Shown: piece after piece, positions 15,014 through 22,718 of the stretch | Numbering within the stretch: the stretch's first letter is position 1 | Layout of the letters: every line of letters starts with the position of its first letter | Source: JAEXNA01 sp041676625 | GTDB lineage: Bacteria; Vulcanimicrobiota; Xenobia; Xenobiales; JADMJV01 | DNA: 64,000 bases | Direction: 5' to 3' | Assembly (NCBI GenBank): GCA_041676625.1 | Contig: JBAYRN010000009.1 | Coordinates: 1 to 64,000, forward strand | Translations under genes and position numbers: made by a program | The notes under the pieces: model-generated | What the model saw: only the letters and a program-made list of their open reading frames with translations | Told to the model about the DNA's origin: nothing | Database searches by the model: none

Positions 15014-15832
15014 TTGGGACTTTATGAAGATGTTATGGAAGCCGCAGACTTTCTGCGCGAAAAAACCGGCGGCGACATTGAGTTCGGCCTGATCCTGGGC
15101 TCCGGGCTGGGCGATCTGGCCGACCTGGTAGAGGACACGGTAGCACTTCCCTTTCGGGAGATCCCGAATTTCCCCACCAGCACTGTGGCCGGACACAAAG
15201 GGCGTCTGGTCGTGGGCACCCTCAAAGGCCGCCGGGTGGCCGTCATGCAAGGACGGATTCACGTTTACGAAGGATACCCGCTGGAACGTATTACCCTGCC
15301 GGTGAGGGTCATGAAGGCCCTGGGGGCCCACAGTCTGATCGTCACCAATTCCTGTGGCGGCATTCACACCCGGTTTGTTCCAGGGGATCTGATGATGATC
15401 AACGATCACATCAACCTCATGGGCTCGAACCCCCTGATCGGCCACAACGACGAGCGTTTCGGGGTTCGCTTTCCTCCTATGAGCAACGCCTATAGTCTGC
15501 GCTATCGCAACCTGGCACACCAGATCGCTCGCCAGGAAAACGTCACTTTAAAGGAGGGCATTTACTGCGCTCTCACCGGCCCGGCCTATGAAACACCCGC
15601 CGAGATCAGGTTTTTAGAGAGAAGCGGTGCCGATGCGGTGGGAATGTCCACGGTGCCCGAGGTGTTGGTGGCTCGCCATTCTGAGATGGAAGTTTTGGGC
15701 ATCTCTTGCGTGACCAACGTCTTGCACCAGGGACCTTCCCAGGACACCCATCACGAAGTTCTCGACATGGCGTTGAAAGCCGGACCCCAACTTCAAAAAG
15801 TCGTTCTAGGATTCTTGGAGGCCTATCAATGA
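15014..15832 (+). CDS. punA: Purine-nucleoside phosphorylase
   Basis: A 272-residue trimeric-type purine nucleoside phosphorylase, which splits (deoxy)inosine and guanosine with phosphate. Motifs: the phosphate site GLILGSGLG, the GHKGRLVVG region, IVTNSCGGIH, the active-site ALTGPAYETPAE and VGMSTVPEVLVA, then SCVTN. The start is a TTG with AGGAG six bases upstream (15003-15007), a better choice than the ATG at 15035. Its stop overlaps the next gene by 4 bases, giving a two-gene nucleoside salvage operon. Confidence 0.94.
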   Translation: MGLYEDVMEAADFLREKTGGDIEFGLILGSGLGDLADLVEDTVALPFREIPNFPTSTVAGHKGRLVVGTLKGRRVAVMQGRIHVYEGYPLERITLPVRVMKALGAHSLIVTNSCGGIHTRFVPGDLMMINDHINLMGSNPLIGHNDERFGVRFPPMSNAYSLRYRNLAHQIARQENVTLKEGIYCALTGPAYETPAEIRFLERSGADAVGMSTVPEVLVARHSEMEVLGISCVTNVLHQGPSQDTHHEVLDMALKAGPQLQKVVLGFLEAYQ

Positions 15833-17136
15833 TCACTCCGGTTGAAGCGATCACCAAAACTCGCGACAAGCAACCCCTGACCGAAGCCGAGCTCCGGGAG
15901 TTCATCTTCGGGATCTGCGATGGTCGGGTCGAGCAGAACCAGGCCGCAGCCTGGTTGATGGCGGTTCGCCTGAACGGCTTGAGCAAAGAGGAGACGGTGT
16001 GGCTCACCCAGGCTATGATCGACTCTGGCGAAGTCGTCGACTTGAGTTCCATCGAGGGCATACCGGTGGACAAGCACTCCACCGGCGGGGTCGGAGACAC
16101 CACCACCCTGATCCTGGCTCCTTTGGTGGCAGCAGGCGGAGGCAAGGTGGCCAAAATGTCCGGGCGCGGGCTGGGCCACACCGGCGGGACCTTGGACAAG
16201 ATGGAGGCAGCAGGACTGACCGTCAATCTCAGCTCCGAAGACTTCCTGCGCCAGGTCAGGGAGATCGGGGTAGCGGTGATCAGCCAGACCGCCAAACTGG
16301 TTCCAGCCGACGGACTGCTCTACAGCCTGCGGGATGTGACGGCCACCGTAGACTCGGTGCCTCTGATCGCCTCCTCGGTCATGAGCAAGAAACTCGCCTG
16401 TGGGGCCCAGGCCATCCTGCTGGACGTAAAATATGGTGACGGCGCCTTTATGCAGGACCTGGACAGCGCCCGGGAGTTGGCTCGCTTGATGGTCGAGATC
16501 GGAAACGGACTCGGACGCCGGGTGATGGCTGCTCTCACTTCCATGGATCAACCCCTGGGAGCCGCCATCGGCAACGCGCTGGAGTTCCGGGAGGCCATCG
16601 AGGTCATCACCGGCCGCAAAAAAGGTACCGCCCTGGAGAGAGTCAGCCGACAACTGGCTTCTCGTCTGCTTTTTCTCAGTGGTGTCTGCCCTTCCGTGGA
16701 AACGGCTGACCAGAAGGTGAATGAACTGCTGGAAACGGGAGCGGCCGCCGAAAAGCTCAGAGAACTCATCGCCGCACAAAAGGGTGATCCTCGGATCGTG
16801 AATGAGCCCGAACTCTTGCCTCAGGCGCCGGTGATCCACCAGGTGCGGGTCCTGGAATCCGGCTACCTGAAAAGCCTGGCCGCTCGTCGGCTGGGGATCG
16901 CGGGACTCAAGCTGGGAGCTGGGCGCTTGCGCAAGAGCGACCCCATCGACCCGGCGGTGGGTCTGATCCTTCAAAAACGGGTCGGGGATCGGCTAGAGAA
17001 AGGCGATATCCTTTGCGAAGTGCACGCAGCCGACGCCGACTCGGCCGCCCAGGCGGAGCGTGAAGTCTTAAAGGCTGCCCTTCTCAGCCCCGATCCGGTG
17101 GATCCTCCAGCCGATATTTCTGAATGGGTTGAGTAG
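15829..17136 (+). CDS. Thymidine / pyrimidine-nucleoside phosphorylase
   Basis: A 435-residue member of nucleoside phosphorylase family NP-II (DeoA/Pdp). Diagnostic: DKHSTGGVGDTTTLILAP (phosphate-binding, residues ~80-97), KMSGRGLGHTGGTLDKMEA, and the C-terminal alpha/beta domain with GLKLGAGRLRKSDPIDPAVG. It cleaves thymidine, deoxyuridine or uridine to base and sugar phosphate. ATG 15829 is used because it overlaps the punA stop as ATGA; the frame is open further upstream only inside punA. Assignment to DeoA or Pdp cannot be made from motifs alone. Confidence 0.93.
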   Translation: MITPVEAITKTRDKQPLTEAELREFIFGICDGRVEQNQAAAWLMAVRLNGLSKEETVWLTQAMIDSGEVVDLSSIEGIPVDKHSTGGVGDTTTLILAPLVAAGGGKVAKMSGRGLGHTGGTLDKMEAAGLTVNLSSEDFLRQVREIGVAVISQTAKLVPADGLLYSLRDVTATVDSVPLIASSVMSKKLACGAQAILLDVKYGDGAFMQDLDSARELARLMVEIGNGLGRRVMAALTSMDQPLGAAIGNALEFREAIEVITGRKKGTALERVSRQLASRLLFLSGVCPSVETADQKVNELLETGAAAEKLRELIAAQKGDPRIVNEPELLPQAPVIHQVRVLESGYLKSLAARRLGIAGLKLGAGRLRKSDPIDPAVGLILQKRVGDRLEKGDILCEVHAADADSAAQAEREVLKAALLSPDPVDPPADISEWVE

Positions 17137-17361
17137 ATCGGTCCGCCTTTCGAAAGGACAAAAGTCGACCAAACCGAACATCTCTGTAGAAGGGCGTCTC
17201 GACTCAAATTTTAAATGGCCTTCGCCACCCGTTCCGGCTGTGAGAGGGCCTGAGGAGAAAACCTATGAGGTCGCAGAGGTGCCGACGTAAAAAACTGAGC
17301 CTCTGGGGGCGAAGTGGGGGCGAGACCCTTCAAGAATTTTAAAAACTAAAGAGGTCAAGTT
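17137..17361 (+). promoter_or_regulatory. Gap before the HisRS-like gene; possible structured leader
   Basis: This 225-base gap separates the nucleoside operon from the HisRS-like gene. It contains a short CTTTCGAAAG palindrome (about 17150), a pair CAGAGG 17274-17279 / CCTCTG 17300-17305, and an enclosing GGTC 17269-17272 / GACC 17323-17326, followed by an AT-rich stretch and the start. These could form a multi-stem RNA. I could not match it to a known riboswitch or T-box. AAGAGGTCAAGTT supplies a weak ribosome site before ATG 17362. Confidence 0.25.
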
Positions 17362-19185
17362 ATGGCACGCTACCAGGCTGTCCGCGGGACCTTTGACGTA
17401 CTTCCGGATCAAATGCCCAGGTGGCACAATATCGAAGGCACGGCCCGCGACTTAGCACCCCGGTTTGGCTATCGAGAGATTCGGACTCCGCTGTTCGAGG
17501 AAGCAGAACTTTTCACCCGTGGTATGGGTGTCATGTCCGGGCTAATCGAACAAGAGTTATGGACGTTCAAAGACAAATTCGGTCAAAAACTCGCTTTAAG
17601 GACCGACGCCACTACCGGAATCATTAGAGCTTACCAACAGAACAAGCTCTACAACGACAACCTTCCCCTCAAGGTCTTTTACCTTGCTCCGGTCTTTCTT
17701 CTGGGCAAGGAGGGTGAGCGCCGCTCCAGACAGAGCCATCAATTTGGCTTCGAAGCGATCGGCAGCGACAACCCGGCTCTGGACGCCGAAGTCATCGCTT
17801 TAGCAGCAGCTTTTTGCGAAGAACTGGGATTGGAAGACTACAAGATTAAACTCAACTCCCTGGGTGAGAAAGACTGTCGGGAAGGCTATCTGAAGAAGTT
17901 GCGAGACTACTTCACCGCCAACCAGGCCCAGCTTTGCCCGAGTTGCAAGCGCAAATTCAAAGCCAATCCCGACTGGGTCCTCTCCTGCGAAGAGAGCGGG
18001 TGCAAGTCCCTCTCCCAGGTAGCCCCCACCATCTACGGCATGCTCAGTAACGGCTCCAAGGCAAATTTTGCCGCCCTGCGCGAGTATCTTGAAGAAATGG
18101 AACTACCGGTAGAGCTAGACCCCAGAGTCGTCCGAGACTCCGAATACTACAACGGTTGCGTCTTCATGATCGAATATCAGGGCAAGGTTCTGGGCTTCGG
18201 CGGGCGTTACGACTCTCTGATCGAGAAATTAGGTGGAAAATCCACCCCGGCCGTGGGATTCGCCTTTGCCATGGAGGAGATCATGGAGGTCCTTAAGGAT
18301 ACTCCCCAGGAAGCGGAAGACCCCGTGTCCTTCGACTTCTTGCTCCGTCCCGAAGGGCCGGAATCGGCCAAGCTCCTGGTGCCCTTGCTATACACACTTC
18401 GCCAGCGCGGCATCTCGGCAGAACTGGATTACTCGTACACCAACGGCCGCCGCCGAGACCGGGTCAAGGGCGAATGGTCCTACCTGGTAACCCTGGACGA
18501 GTCGAACGCCTTTCGGGGAAACGCCGTCTTAAAGGATCTGGAGGAAAACTCCGACGAGAAAGTGCCCGTTCAAAGACTCCGAAATCGAGTGCTGCACGTG
18601 GCGGGAGTGAGTGCCGAGGACGAGCGAGACGGGTCGAAAAGTGGCCGCAAAAAGCTTCGCCGCACCCGCAAGCGCTCCGATGATGACAAGCGAGGGGAGC
18701 GAGACAACTCCTCGGACGAAGAGTCTGACTCTGGATCTTCCCGCTCCCGCCGCACCCGCAAATCTCGCCGGGGTAGACACGAAGAGCGCGAAAAAGATCG
18801 AGAGCAAAAACCGAGTCGCCGGGAAGCCGAGGAGTCCAAGCAAGAAGAAGAGAGTAAAGAGAAACCCTCTAGAAGTTCGCGCAGAAAGCAGGGCTCTCGA
18901 GAAGGCGAGCGAGACCGGGAGAAGGATCGTGAGAAGGCCCCCGAGCGAGAGCGAAGCCGAGACAAGGGCAAACGTCCGGGTCGAGCCGAACCCGCCAAAG
19001 AGACCGACCGCGATCAGGGCAAAGCTCTGGTACCGGCTTTCAATCTTGGTGGTCTCGGTGGGGGAGAGAGTAAGCCCGCACCGCGCAGCAAGGATGCTCC
19101 AAAGAAGTCCGCCAGTGGGGCGCTACCCCCATCCTCCGGCGGAAACTTGAACTGGTCGATCATCCCCGACAAGGAAGAGGCTTAA
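17362..19185 (+). CDS. Histidyl-tRNA synthetase-like protein with altered catalytic motifs and a long charged C-terminal tail
   Basis: 607 residues against the usual ~420-430. Residues 1-330 follow the HisRS class II core (RGTFDVLP at the start, REIRTPLFEE, the Zn-like cysteines in LCPSCKRKF ... SCEESGC, FGGRYDSLIEKLGG), and ~330-415 the anticodon-binding domain. Key motifs differ from ordinary HisRS: LRPEGT is LRTDAT, motif 2 FRxE is FLLG (PVFLLGKEGERRSRQSHQFG), and RGLDYY is RDSEYY. Residues ~420-550 are an Arg/Glu/Lys/Ser-rich, surely disordered tail, then a Gly/Pro-rich part ending GGNLNWSIIPDKEEA. accB follows after 6 bases. Either a divergent HisRS or a HisZ/paralogue that lost catalysis; HisRS family membership is sure, activity is not. 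Confidence 0.8.
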   Translation: MARYQAVRGTFDVLPDQMPRWHNIEGTARDLAPRFGYREIRTPLFEEAELFTRGMGVMSGLIEQELWTFKDKFGQKLALRTDATTGIIRAYQQNKLYNDNLPLKVFYLAPVFLLGKEGERRSRQSHQFGFEAIGSDNPALDAEVIALAAAFCEELGLEDYKIKLNSLGEKDCREGYLKKLRDYFTANQAQLCPSCKRKFKANPDWVLSCEESGCKSLSQVAPTIYGMLSNGSKANFAALREYLEEMELPVELDPRVVRDSEYYNGCVFMIEYQGKVLGFGGRYDSLIEKLGGKSTPAVGFAFAMEEIMEVLKDTPQEAEDPVSFDFLLRPEGPESAKLLVPLLYTLRQRGISAELDYSYTNGRRRDRVKGEWSYLVTLDESNAFRGNAVLKDLEENSDEKVPVQRLRNRVLHVAGVSAEDERDGSKSGRKKLRRTRKRSDDDKRGERDNSSDEESDSGSSRSRRTRKSRRGRHEEREKDREQKPSRREAEESKQEEESKEKPSRSSRRKQGSREGERDREKDREKAPERERSRDKGKRPGRAEPAKETDRDQGKALVPAFNLGGLGGGESKPAPRSKDAPKKSASGALPPSSGGNLNWSIIPDKEEA

Positions 19186-19191
19186 GTACCT

Positions 19192-19665
19192 ATGGACAAT
19201 TCAATTCTGAGAGCCCAGGAACTGGCCAGGATTGGTCGAGAGCACGATCTCGCCGAAGTGGAGTACGAAGACGCCGAGGTCAAGATTCGGCTGCAATTCG
19301 AAGCTCCCCCGGCCCCCGGGGTAAGTGAATTCGACCCGACCCTTCTGGCACGGTTCGCCATGCCGACCGAACCGCTGCCGGCGGCTGCTACCCCCGGCAG
19401 CGGTTCGGTCGGGACCGCTGCTCCCCCCCGGGGAGATACCATCAACTCACCTCTGGCCGGGGTTTTCTACCGAGCGCCGCGCCCCGACGCCGACCCTTTC
19501 GTCAAAGAGCAGGACTCGGTCGGGCCCGGTCAGACCCTCTGCATCGTGGAGGCGATGAAGCTCATGAATGAGATCACCGCAGAGCGCGCTTGCAAAATCA
19601 CCAAGATCCTGGTAGAAAATGCCGAGGCCGTTGAAGAAGGACAGCCTCTGTTCGTCATTGAGTAA
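19192..19665 (+). CDS. accB: Biotin carboxyl carrier protein of acetyl-CoA carboxylase
   Basis: A 157-residue BCCP. The C-terminal biotinyl domain (residues ~82-157) contains the biotinylation site EAMKLMNE with K123, and the family-typical SPLAGVFYRAP and VGPGQTLCIVEAMK. The N-terminal helix segment (residues 1-35) and a Pro/Ala/Gly linker are as usual. The linker DNA holds a perfect 19-bp inverted repeat. It starts 6 bases after the HisRS-like gene, with GGAAGAGG upstream. The usual partner accC does not follow; an ABC exporter gene does. Confidence 0.95.
   Translation: MDNSILRAQELARIGREHDLAEVEYEDAEVKIRLQFEAPPAPGVSEFDPTLLARFAMPTEPLPAAATPGSGSVGTAAPPRGDTINSPLAGVFYRAPRPDADPFVKEQDSVGPGQTLCIVEAMKLMNEITAERACKITKILVENAEAVEEGQPLFVIE
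19363..19412 (+). repeat. Perfect 19-bp inverted repeat inside accB
   Basis: CCGACCGAACCGCTGCCGG (19363-19381) is the exact reverse complement of 19394-19412, with a 12-base spacer. It falls in the flexible linker region of BCCP. As mRNA it would form a very stable hairpin in mid-gene. Confidence 0.85.
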
Positions 19666-19693
19666 GGATCCGGTCTCCTCCGCCACATAGGTT

Positions 19694-21580
19694 ATGAATT
19701 TCAAAGAGCTCCTAGCGACACAGAAGCGTGTCTTCGGTTTCCTATGGCCCTACTGGAAGGTAGCGGTCGCTGCTCTTTTTTTCACCGTGGTGGTGGCGCT
19801 CCTTCGACTCTCCCAGGCCAAGTTCATCAAGTGGCTTTTCGACCTGATGGAGGGTGGGGGGCAACCTCCCGAGCCCGAACCGGCCGAAGCCGTCAGCCAA
19901 TCGGAAACGGCGCAATGGCTCAGCAGCTACATCCCCGACATTCAGGTGGTGGACCACGCCGATCCCATCGGCAGCCTCCAATTCATCATAGGAGCCTTCC
20001 TGGTCGTGATCGTGGTTCGGGGGATCAGTTCGTACCTGCAGAAGTATCTCACCGATTTGGCAGCCCAATCGGCCATTCGGGATTTTAGAGAACGCGCTTT
20101 CGTCCATTTGCAGTCGCTCTCTCTGCAGTTCTTCGAATCGATGCGCTTGGGCGAAATCCAGAGCCGCTGCACCAACGACGTGACCGGCGCCACCTCCATC
20201 TACGGCAGTCTCTCAGACTTCTTGAAGAACTCTTTTATTGTGGTCGCAGCACTGGCTTACATGCTCTACACCGACTGGCAACTCACTCTGCTGGTTCTGG
20301 CCCTGAGTCCGTCCATCGGGATCGCGGTCAGCAAATTCGGCAAAAAAATGGGGCGAGAGACCGACCGCCTGCAGTCCAGGGTAGCAGACCTCTACGCCAT
20401 CATCATTGAAAACACCAGTTGCCAGAAAGTGGTCAAGGCCTACAACCGCGAGAGCTTCGAAATTGAACGCTTCCATCGGGTGAACCGGGAAAACTTCCGG
20501 ACCCAGATGAAGCTGGTCCAGGTTTCTGCCACTCAAACTCCCGTGGTGGAATTCATTTCTGTCATAGGTATCATCGCCATCGTGTATTTTGGCGCTGCTC
20601 GGATCCTAGAGGGAGACACCAGCCTGGGAGGGATGGTTGAATACTGGGCCCTCATGGCCACGATCATCCAGCCCATCACCGCCGTCTCCAGCTTCTATTC
20701 AAATTTGCACGCTTCTTCGGCCGCGGCAGCCCGGGTCTTCACCATTTTAGATCGGGAACCCGCGGTTCGGGAGAAGGAGAACCCCCTGGAGTTGCCTCCG
20801 GTTCAGGGCAACATCGCCTTCGAGAACGTGCACTTCGCCTACGACCAGAACAAACCGGTACTGCGGGGCATCGACCTCAAGATCGAGGCCGGTGAAGTGG
20901 TGGCGATCGTGGGCACGAACGGCGCCGGGAAGTCCACCCTGGTCAACCTGGTCCCGCGCTTTTACGACCCCACCGAGGGGGCGATTTCCATCGACCGGCA
21001 CAACCTGCGAGACCTCTCTCTGGATTCCCTGAGAACCCAGGTGGGCACGGTCATCCAGGAGTCCGTGCTGTTTGCCGGAAGCATCACTCACAACATCACT
21101 TGCGGGCGGTCCGACTTCACCCGAGAGCAAATTTTAGAAGCGTCCCAGATTGCCAACGCCGATGAATTCATCCGAAAAATGCCGGATGGCTATGACACCG
21201 AAATCGGGGAACGGGGAATCAAGCTTTCAGGAGGCCAGCGCCAGCGCATCGCTATCGCCCGCGCCATGCTCCGGAACCCTAAGATATTAATCCTGGATGA
21301 GTTTACTTCCGGCATCGATACGGAATCAGAAAACCTCATCACCGAAGCCATTGAGCGCATCATGCGAGGTCGTACCTGCCTGGTGATCGCTCACAGGCTC
21401 AATACCATACGGCACGCCAACCGAATTGTCGTGCTTGACGCAGGCAAAATCGTGGAAGAAGGAACCCACGACAAGCTGATCGAGAAAAACGGACTTTACA
21501 CCAAGCTCTACGAAGCCCAATTGCGGACTCCGGTCGGCCTCGTAAAGGGCCAAAAAGAAAGGGCGCCTGAAAGCGCATAA
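19694..21580 (+). CDS. ABC exporter, fused permease and ATPase (MsbA-like)
   Basis: A 628-residue half-transporter. The membrane domain (residues ~20-340) has six hydrophobic segments; the second region (~residues 55-100) carries an unusual Pro/Glu-rich extracytoplasmic loop. The ATPase domain has Walker A GTNGAGKST, the signature LSGGQRQRIAIARAML, Walker B ILILDEFTSGID and the switch histidine in VIAHRLNT. Homodimers of such proteins export lipids, lipid-linked sugars or peptides. It precedes DegT and heparinase-like genes in one direction with gaps of a few bases, so a glycolipid or polysaccharide substrate is a reasonable inference. Confidence 0.92.
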   Translation: MNFKELLATQKRVFGFLWPYWKVAVAALFFTVVVALLRLSQAKFIKWLFDLMEGGGQPPEPEPAEAVSQSETAQWLSSYIPDIQVVDHADPIGSLQFIIGAFLVVIVVRGISSYLQKYLTDLAAQSAIRDFRERAFVHLQSLSLQFFESMRLGEIQSRCTNDVTGATSIYGSLSDFLKNSFIVVAALAYMLYTDWQLTLLVLALSPSIGIAVSKFGKKMGRETDRLQSRVADLYAIIIENTSCQKVVKAYNRESFEIERFHRVNRENFRTQMKLVQVSATQTPVVEFISVIGIIAIVYFGAARILEGDTSLGGMVEYWALMATIIQPITAVSSFYSNLHASSAAAARVFTILDREPAVREKENPLELPPVQGNIAFENVHFAYDQNKPVLRGIDLKIEAGEVVAIVGTNGAGKSTLVNLVPRFYDPTEGAISIDRHNLRDLSLDSLRTQVGTVIQESVLFAGSITHNITCGRSDFTREQILEASQIANADEFIRKMPDGYDTEIGERGIKLSGGQRQRIAIARAMLRNPKILILDEFTSGIDTESENLITEAIERIMRGRTCLVIAHRLNTIRHANRIVVLDAGKIVEEGTHDKLIEKNGLYTKLYEAQLRTPVGLVKGQKERAPESA

Positions 21581-21584
21581 ATTG

Positions 21585-22703
21585 ATGATACCGATTCTCC
21601 AACTCAATACTCAGTACGACCAGATACAGGACGAACTGGAAGCGGCCGTGCTTTCTGCCCTTCGCTCCACGGCGTACATCAACGGCCCCGAAGTGGAGGC
21701 CTTCGAAAACGAGTTTGCGTCCTGGCACGGGATCAGCGAAGCCGTGGGAGTGGGGTCGGGCACCGAAGCCCTGCATCTGGCCATCCGGGCGCTCGACCTG
21801 GAGCCCGAAGAAGAAGTCATTTCCCCGGCCTTTACCTTTATCGCCTCGGCCGGTGCCATCGCCCTGGCAGGCACCCGACCAGCCTTTTGCGATATCGACC
21901 CCGATACGTTCAATATCGACCCGGCTGACCTGGAAAAGCGCATCACCAGCAAGACTCGAGCCATCGTCGTGGTTCACCTGTTCGGACATCCGGCCCCCAT
22001 GGACGAGATTTTAGAGATCGCCAGGAAACACGATCTCAAGGTCATCGAAGATTGCGCGCAGGCCACCGGAGCCGAATACAAAGGCCGCAAAGTCGGCACC
22101 ATGGGCGATTTCGGCTGCTTCAGCTTCTTCCCCAGTAAAAACCTCGGAGGCATCGGCGACGGCGGTATGGTACTGGCCAGGACCCCCGAGGGAGCCGAAA
22201 AGATCCGGATGCTCAAGAGCCACGGCTGCAAGGTTCGCTACTACCACGACATGCTGGGGACCAACAGTCGCCTGGACACCATTCAAGCCGCCGCCCTCAG
22301 GGTCAAGCTGAAGTATCTGAGCCACTGGAACGACGAGCGCCGTCGAGTGGCCGCCCGCTACGCGGCCAACCTGGACGGGCAACTCCGGCTTCCCCTGGAA
22401 GCCAAAGATTGTCGACACGTCTATCATCAGTTCACGGTCCGTGTGCCGGACCGGGACAAGTGCAAACAACATCTCGAATCCCAGGGTGTGGGCTGCATGA
22501 TCTATTACCCTGTGTCGCTGCATCAACAGAAAGCTTTTGCCCACCTGGGCTACGACGACGCAGAGTTTCCCGCAACCCGGGGAGCCCAGGAGGAAGTGCT
22601 GTCGTTGCCCATGTTTCCAGAGCTCAGTGACGAGCAAGTCGATGAAATCAGTAAGAAAGTGAAGTCCTGCCTGGCCGGCGCTCAAAGCCCCGTTTCCGCG
22701 TAG
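21585..22703 (+). CDS. DegT/DnrJ/EryC1/StrS-family sugar aminotransferase
   Basis: A 372-residue PLP-dependent aminotransferase of the DegT family, which makes amino sugars on nucleotide-sugar substrates. Motifs: GVGSGTEALHLAIRAL, SPAFTFIASAGAI, IEDCAQATGAEYKGRKVG and the PLP lysine in FSFFPSKNLGGIGDGG (K185). It starts 4 bases after the ABC exporter stop, at ATG 21585, immediately preceded by an in-frame TTG. It probably supplies an amino sugar for a surface glycan handled by the neighbours. Confidence 0.94.
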   Translation: MIPILQLNTQYDQIQDELEAAVLSALRSTAYINGPEVEAFENEFASWHGISEAVGVGSGTEALHLAIRALDLEPEEEVISPAFTFIASAGAIALAGTRPAFCDIDPDTFNIDPADLEKRITSKTRAIVVVHLFGHPAPMDEILEIARKHDLKVIEDCAQATGAEYKGRKVGTMGDFGCFSFFPSKNLGGIGDGGMVLARTPEGAEKIRMLKSHGCKVRYYHDMLGTNSRLDTIQAAALRVKLKYLSHWNDERRRVAARYAANLDGQLRLPLEAKDCRHVYHQFTVRVPDRDKCKQHLESQGVGCMIYYPVSLHQQKAFAHLGYDDAEFPATRGAQEEVLSLPMFPELSDEQVDEISKKVKSCLAGAQSPVSA

Positions 22704-22718
22704 GCCCACACCAACAAA

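Noticed and set aside
15826..16974. Long open frame antisense to the pyrimidine-nucleoside phosphorylase gene
   Set aside because: It mirrors a strongly conserved gene, is Gln/His/Gly-rich as expected from GC-rich codon shadows, and has no domain.
17150..17160. CTTTCGAAAG palindrome as terminator of the nucleoside operon
   Set aside because: Stem is short and AT-rich, with no T-run on the coding strand.
17262..17330. Resemblance to a lysine riboswitch (AGAGGTGC)
   Set aside because: Only the short AGAGGTGC matches; the other conserved riboswitch blocks are not present.
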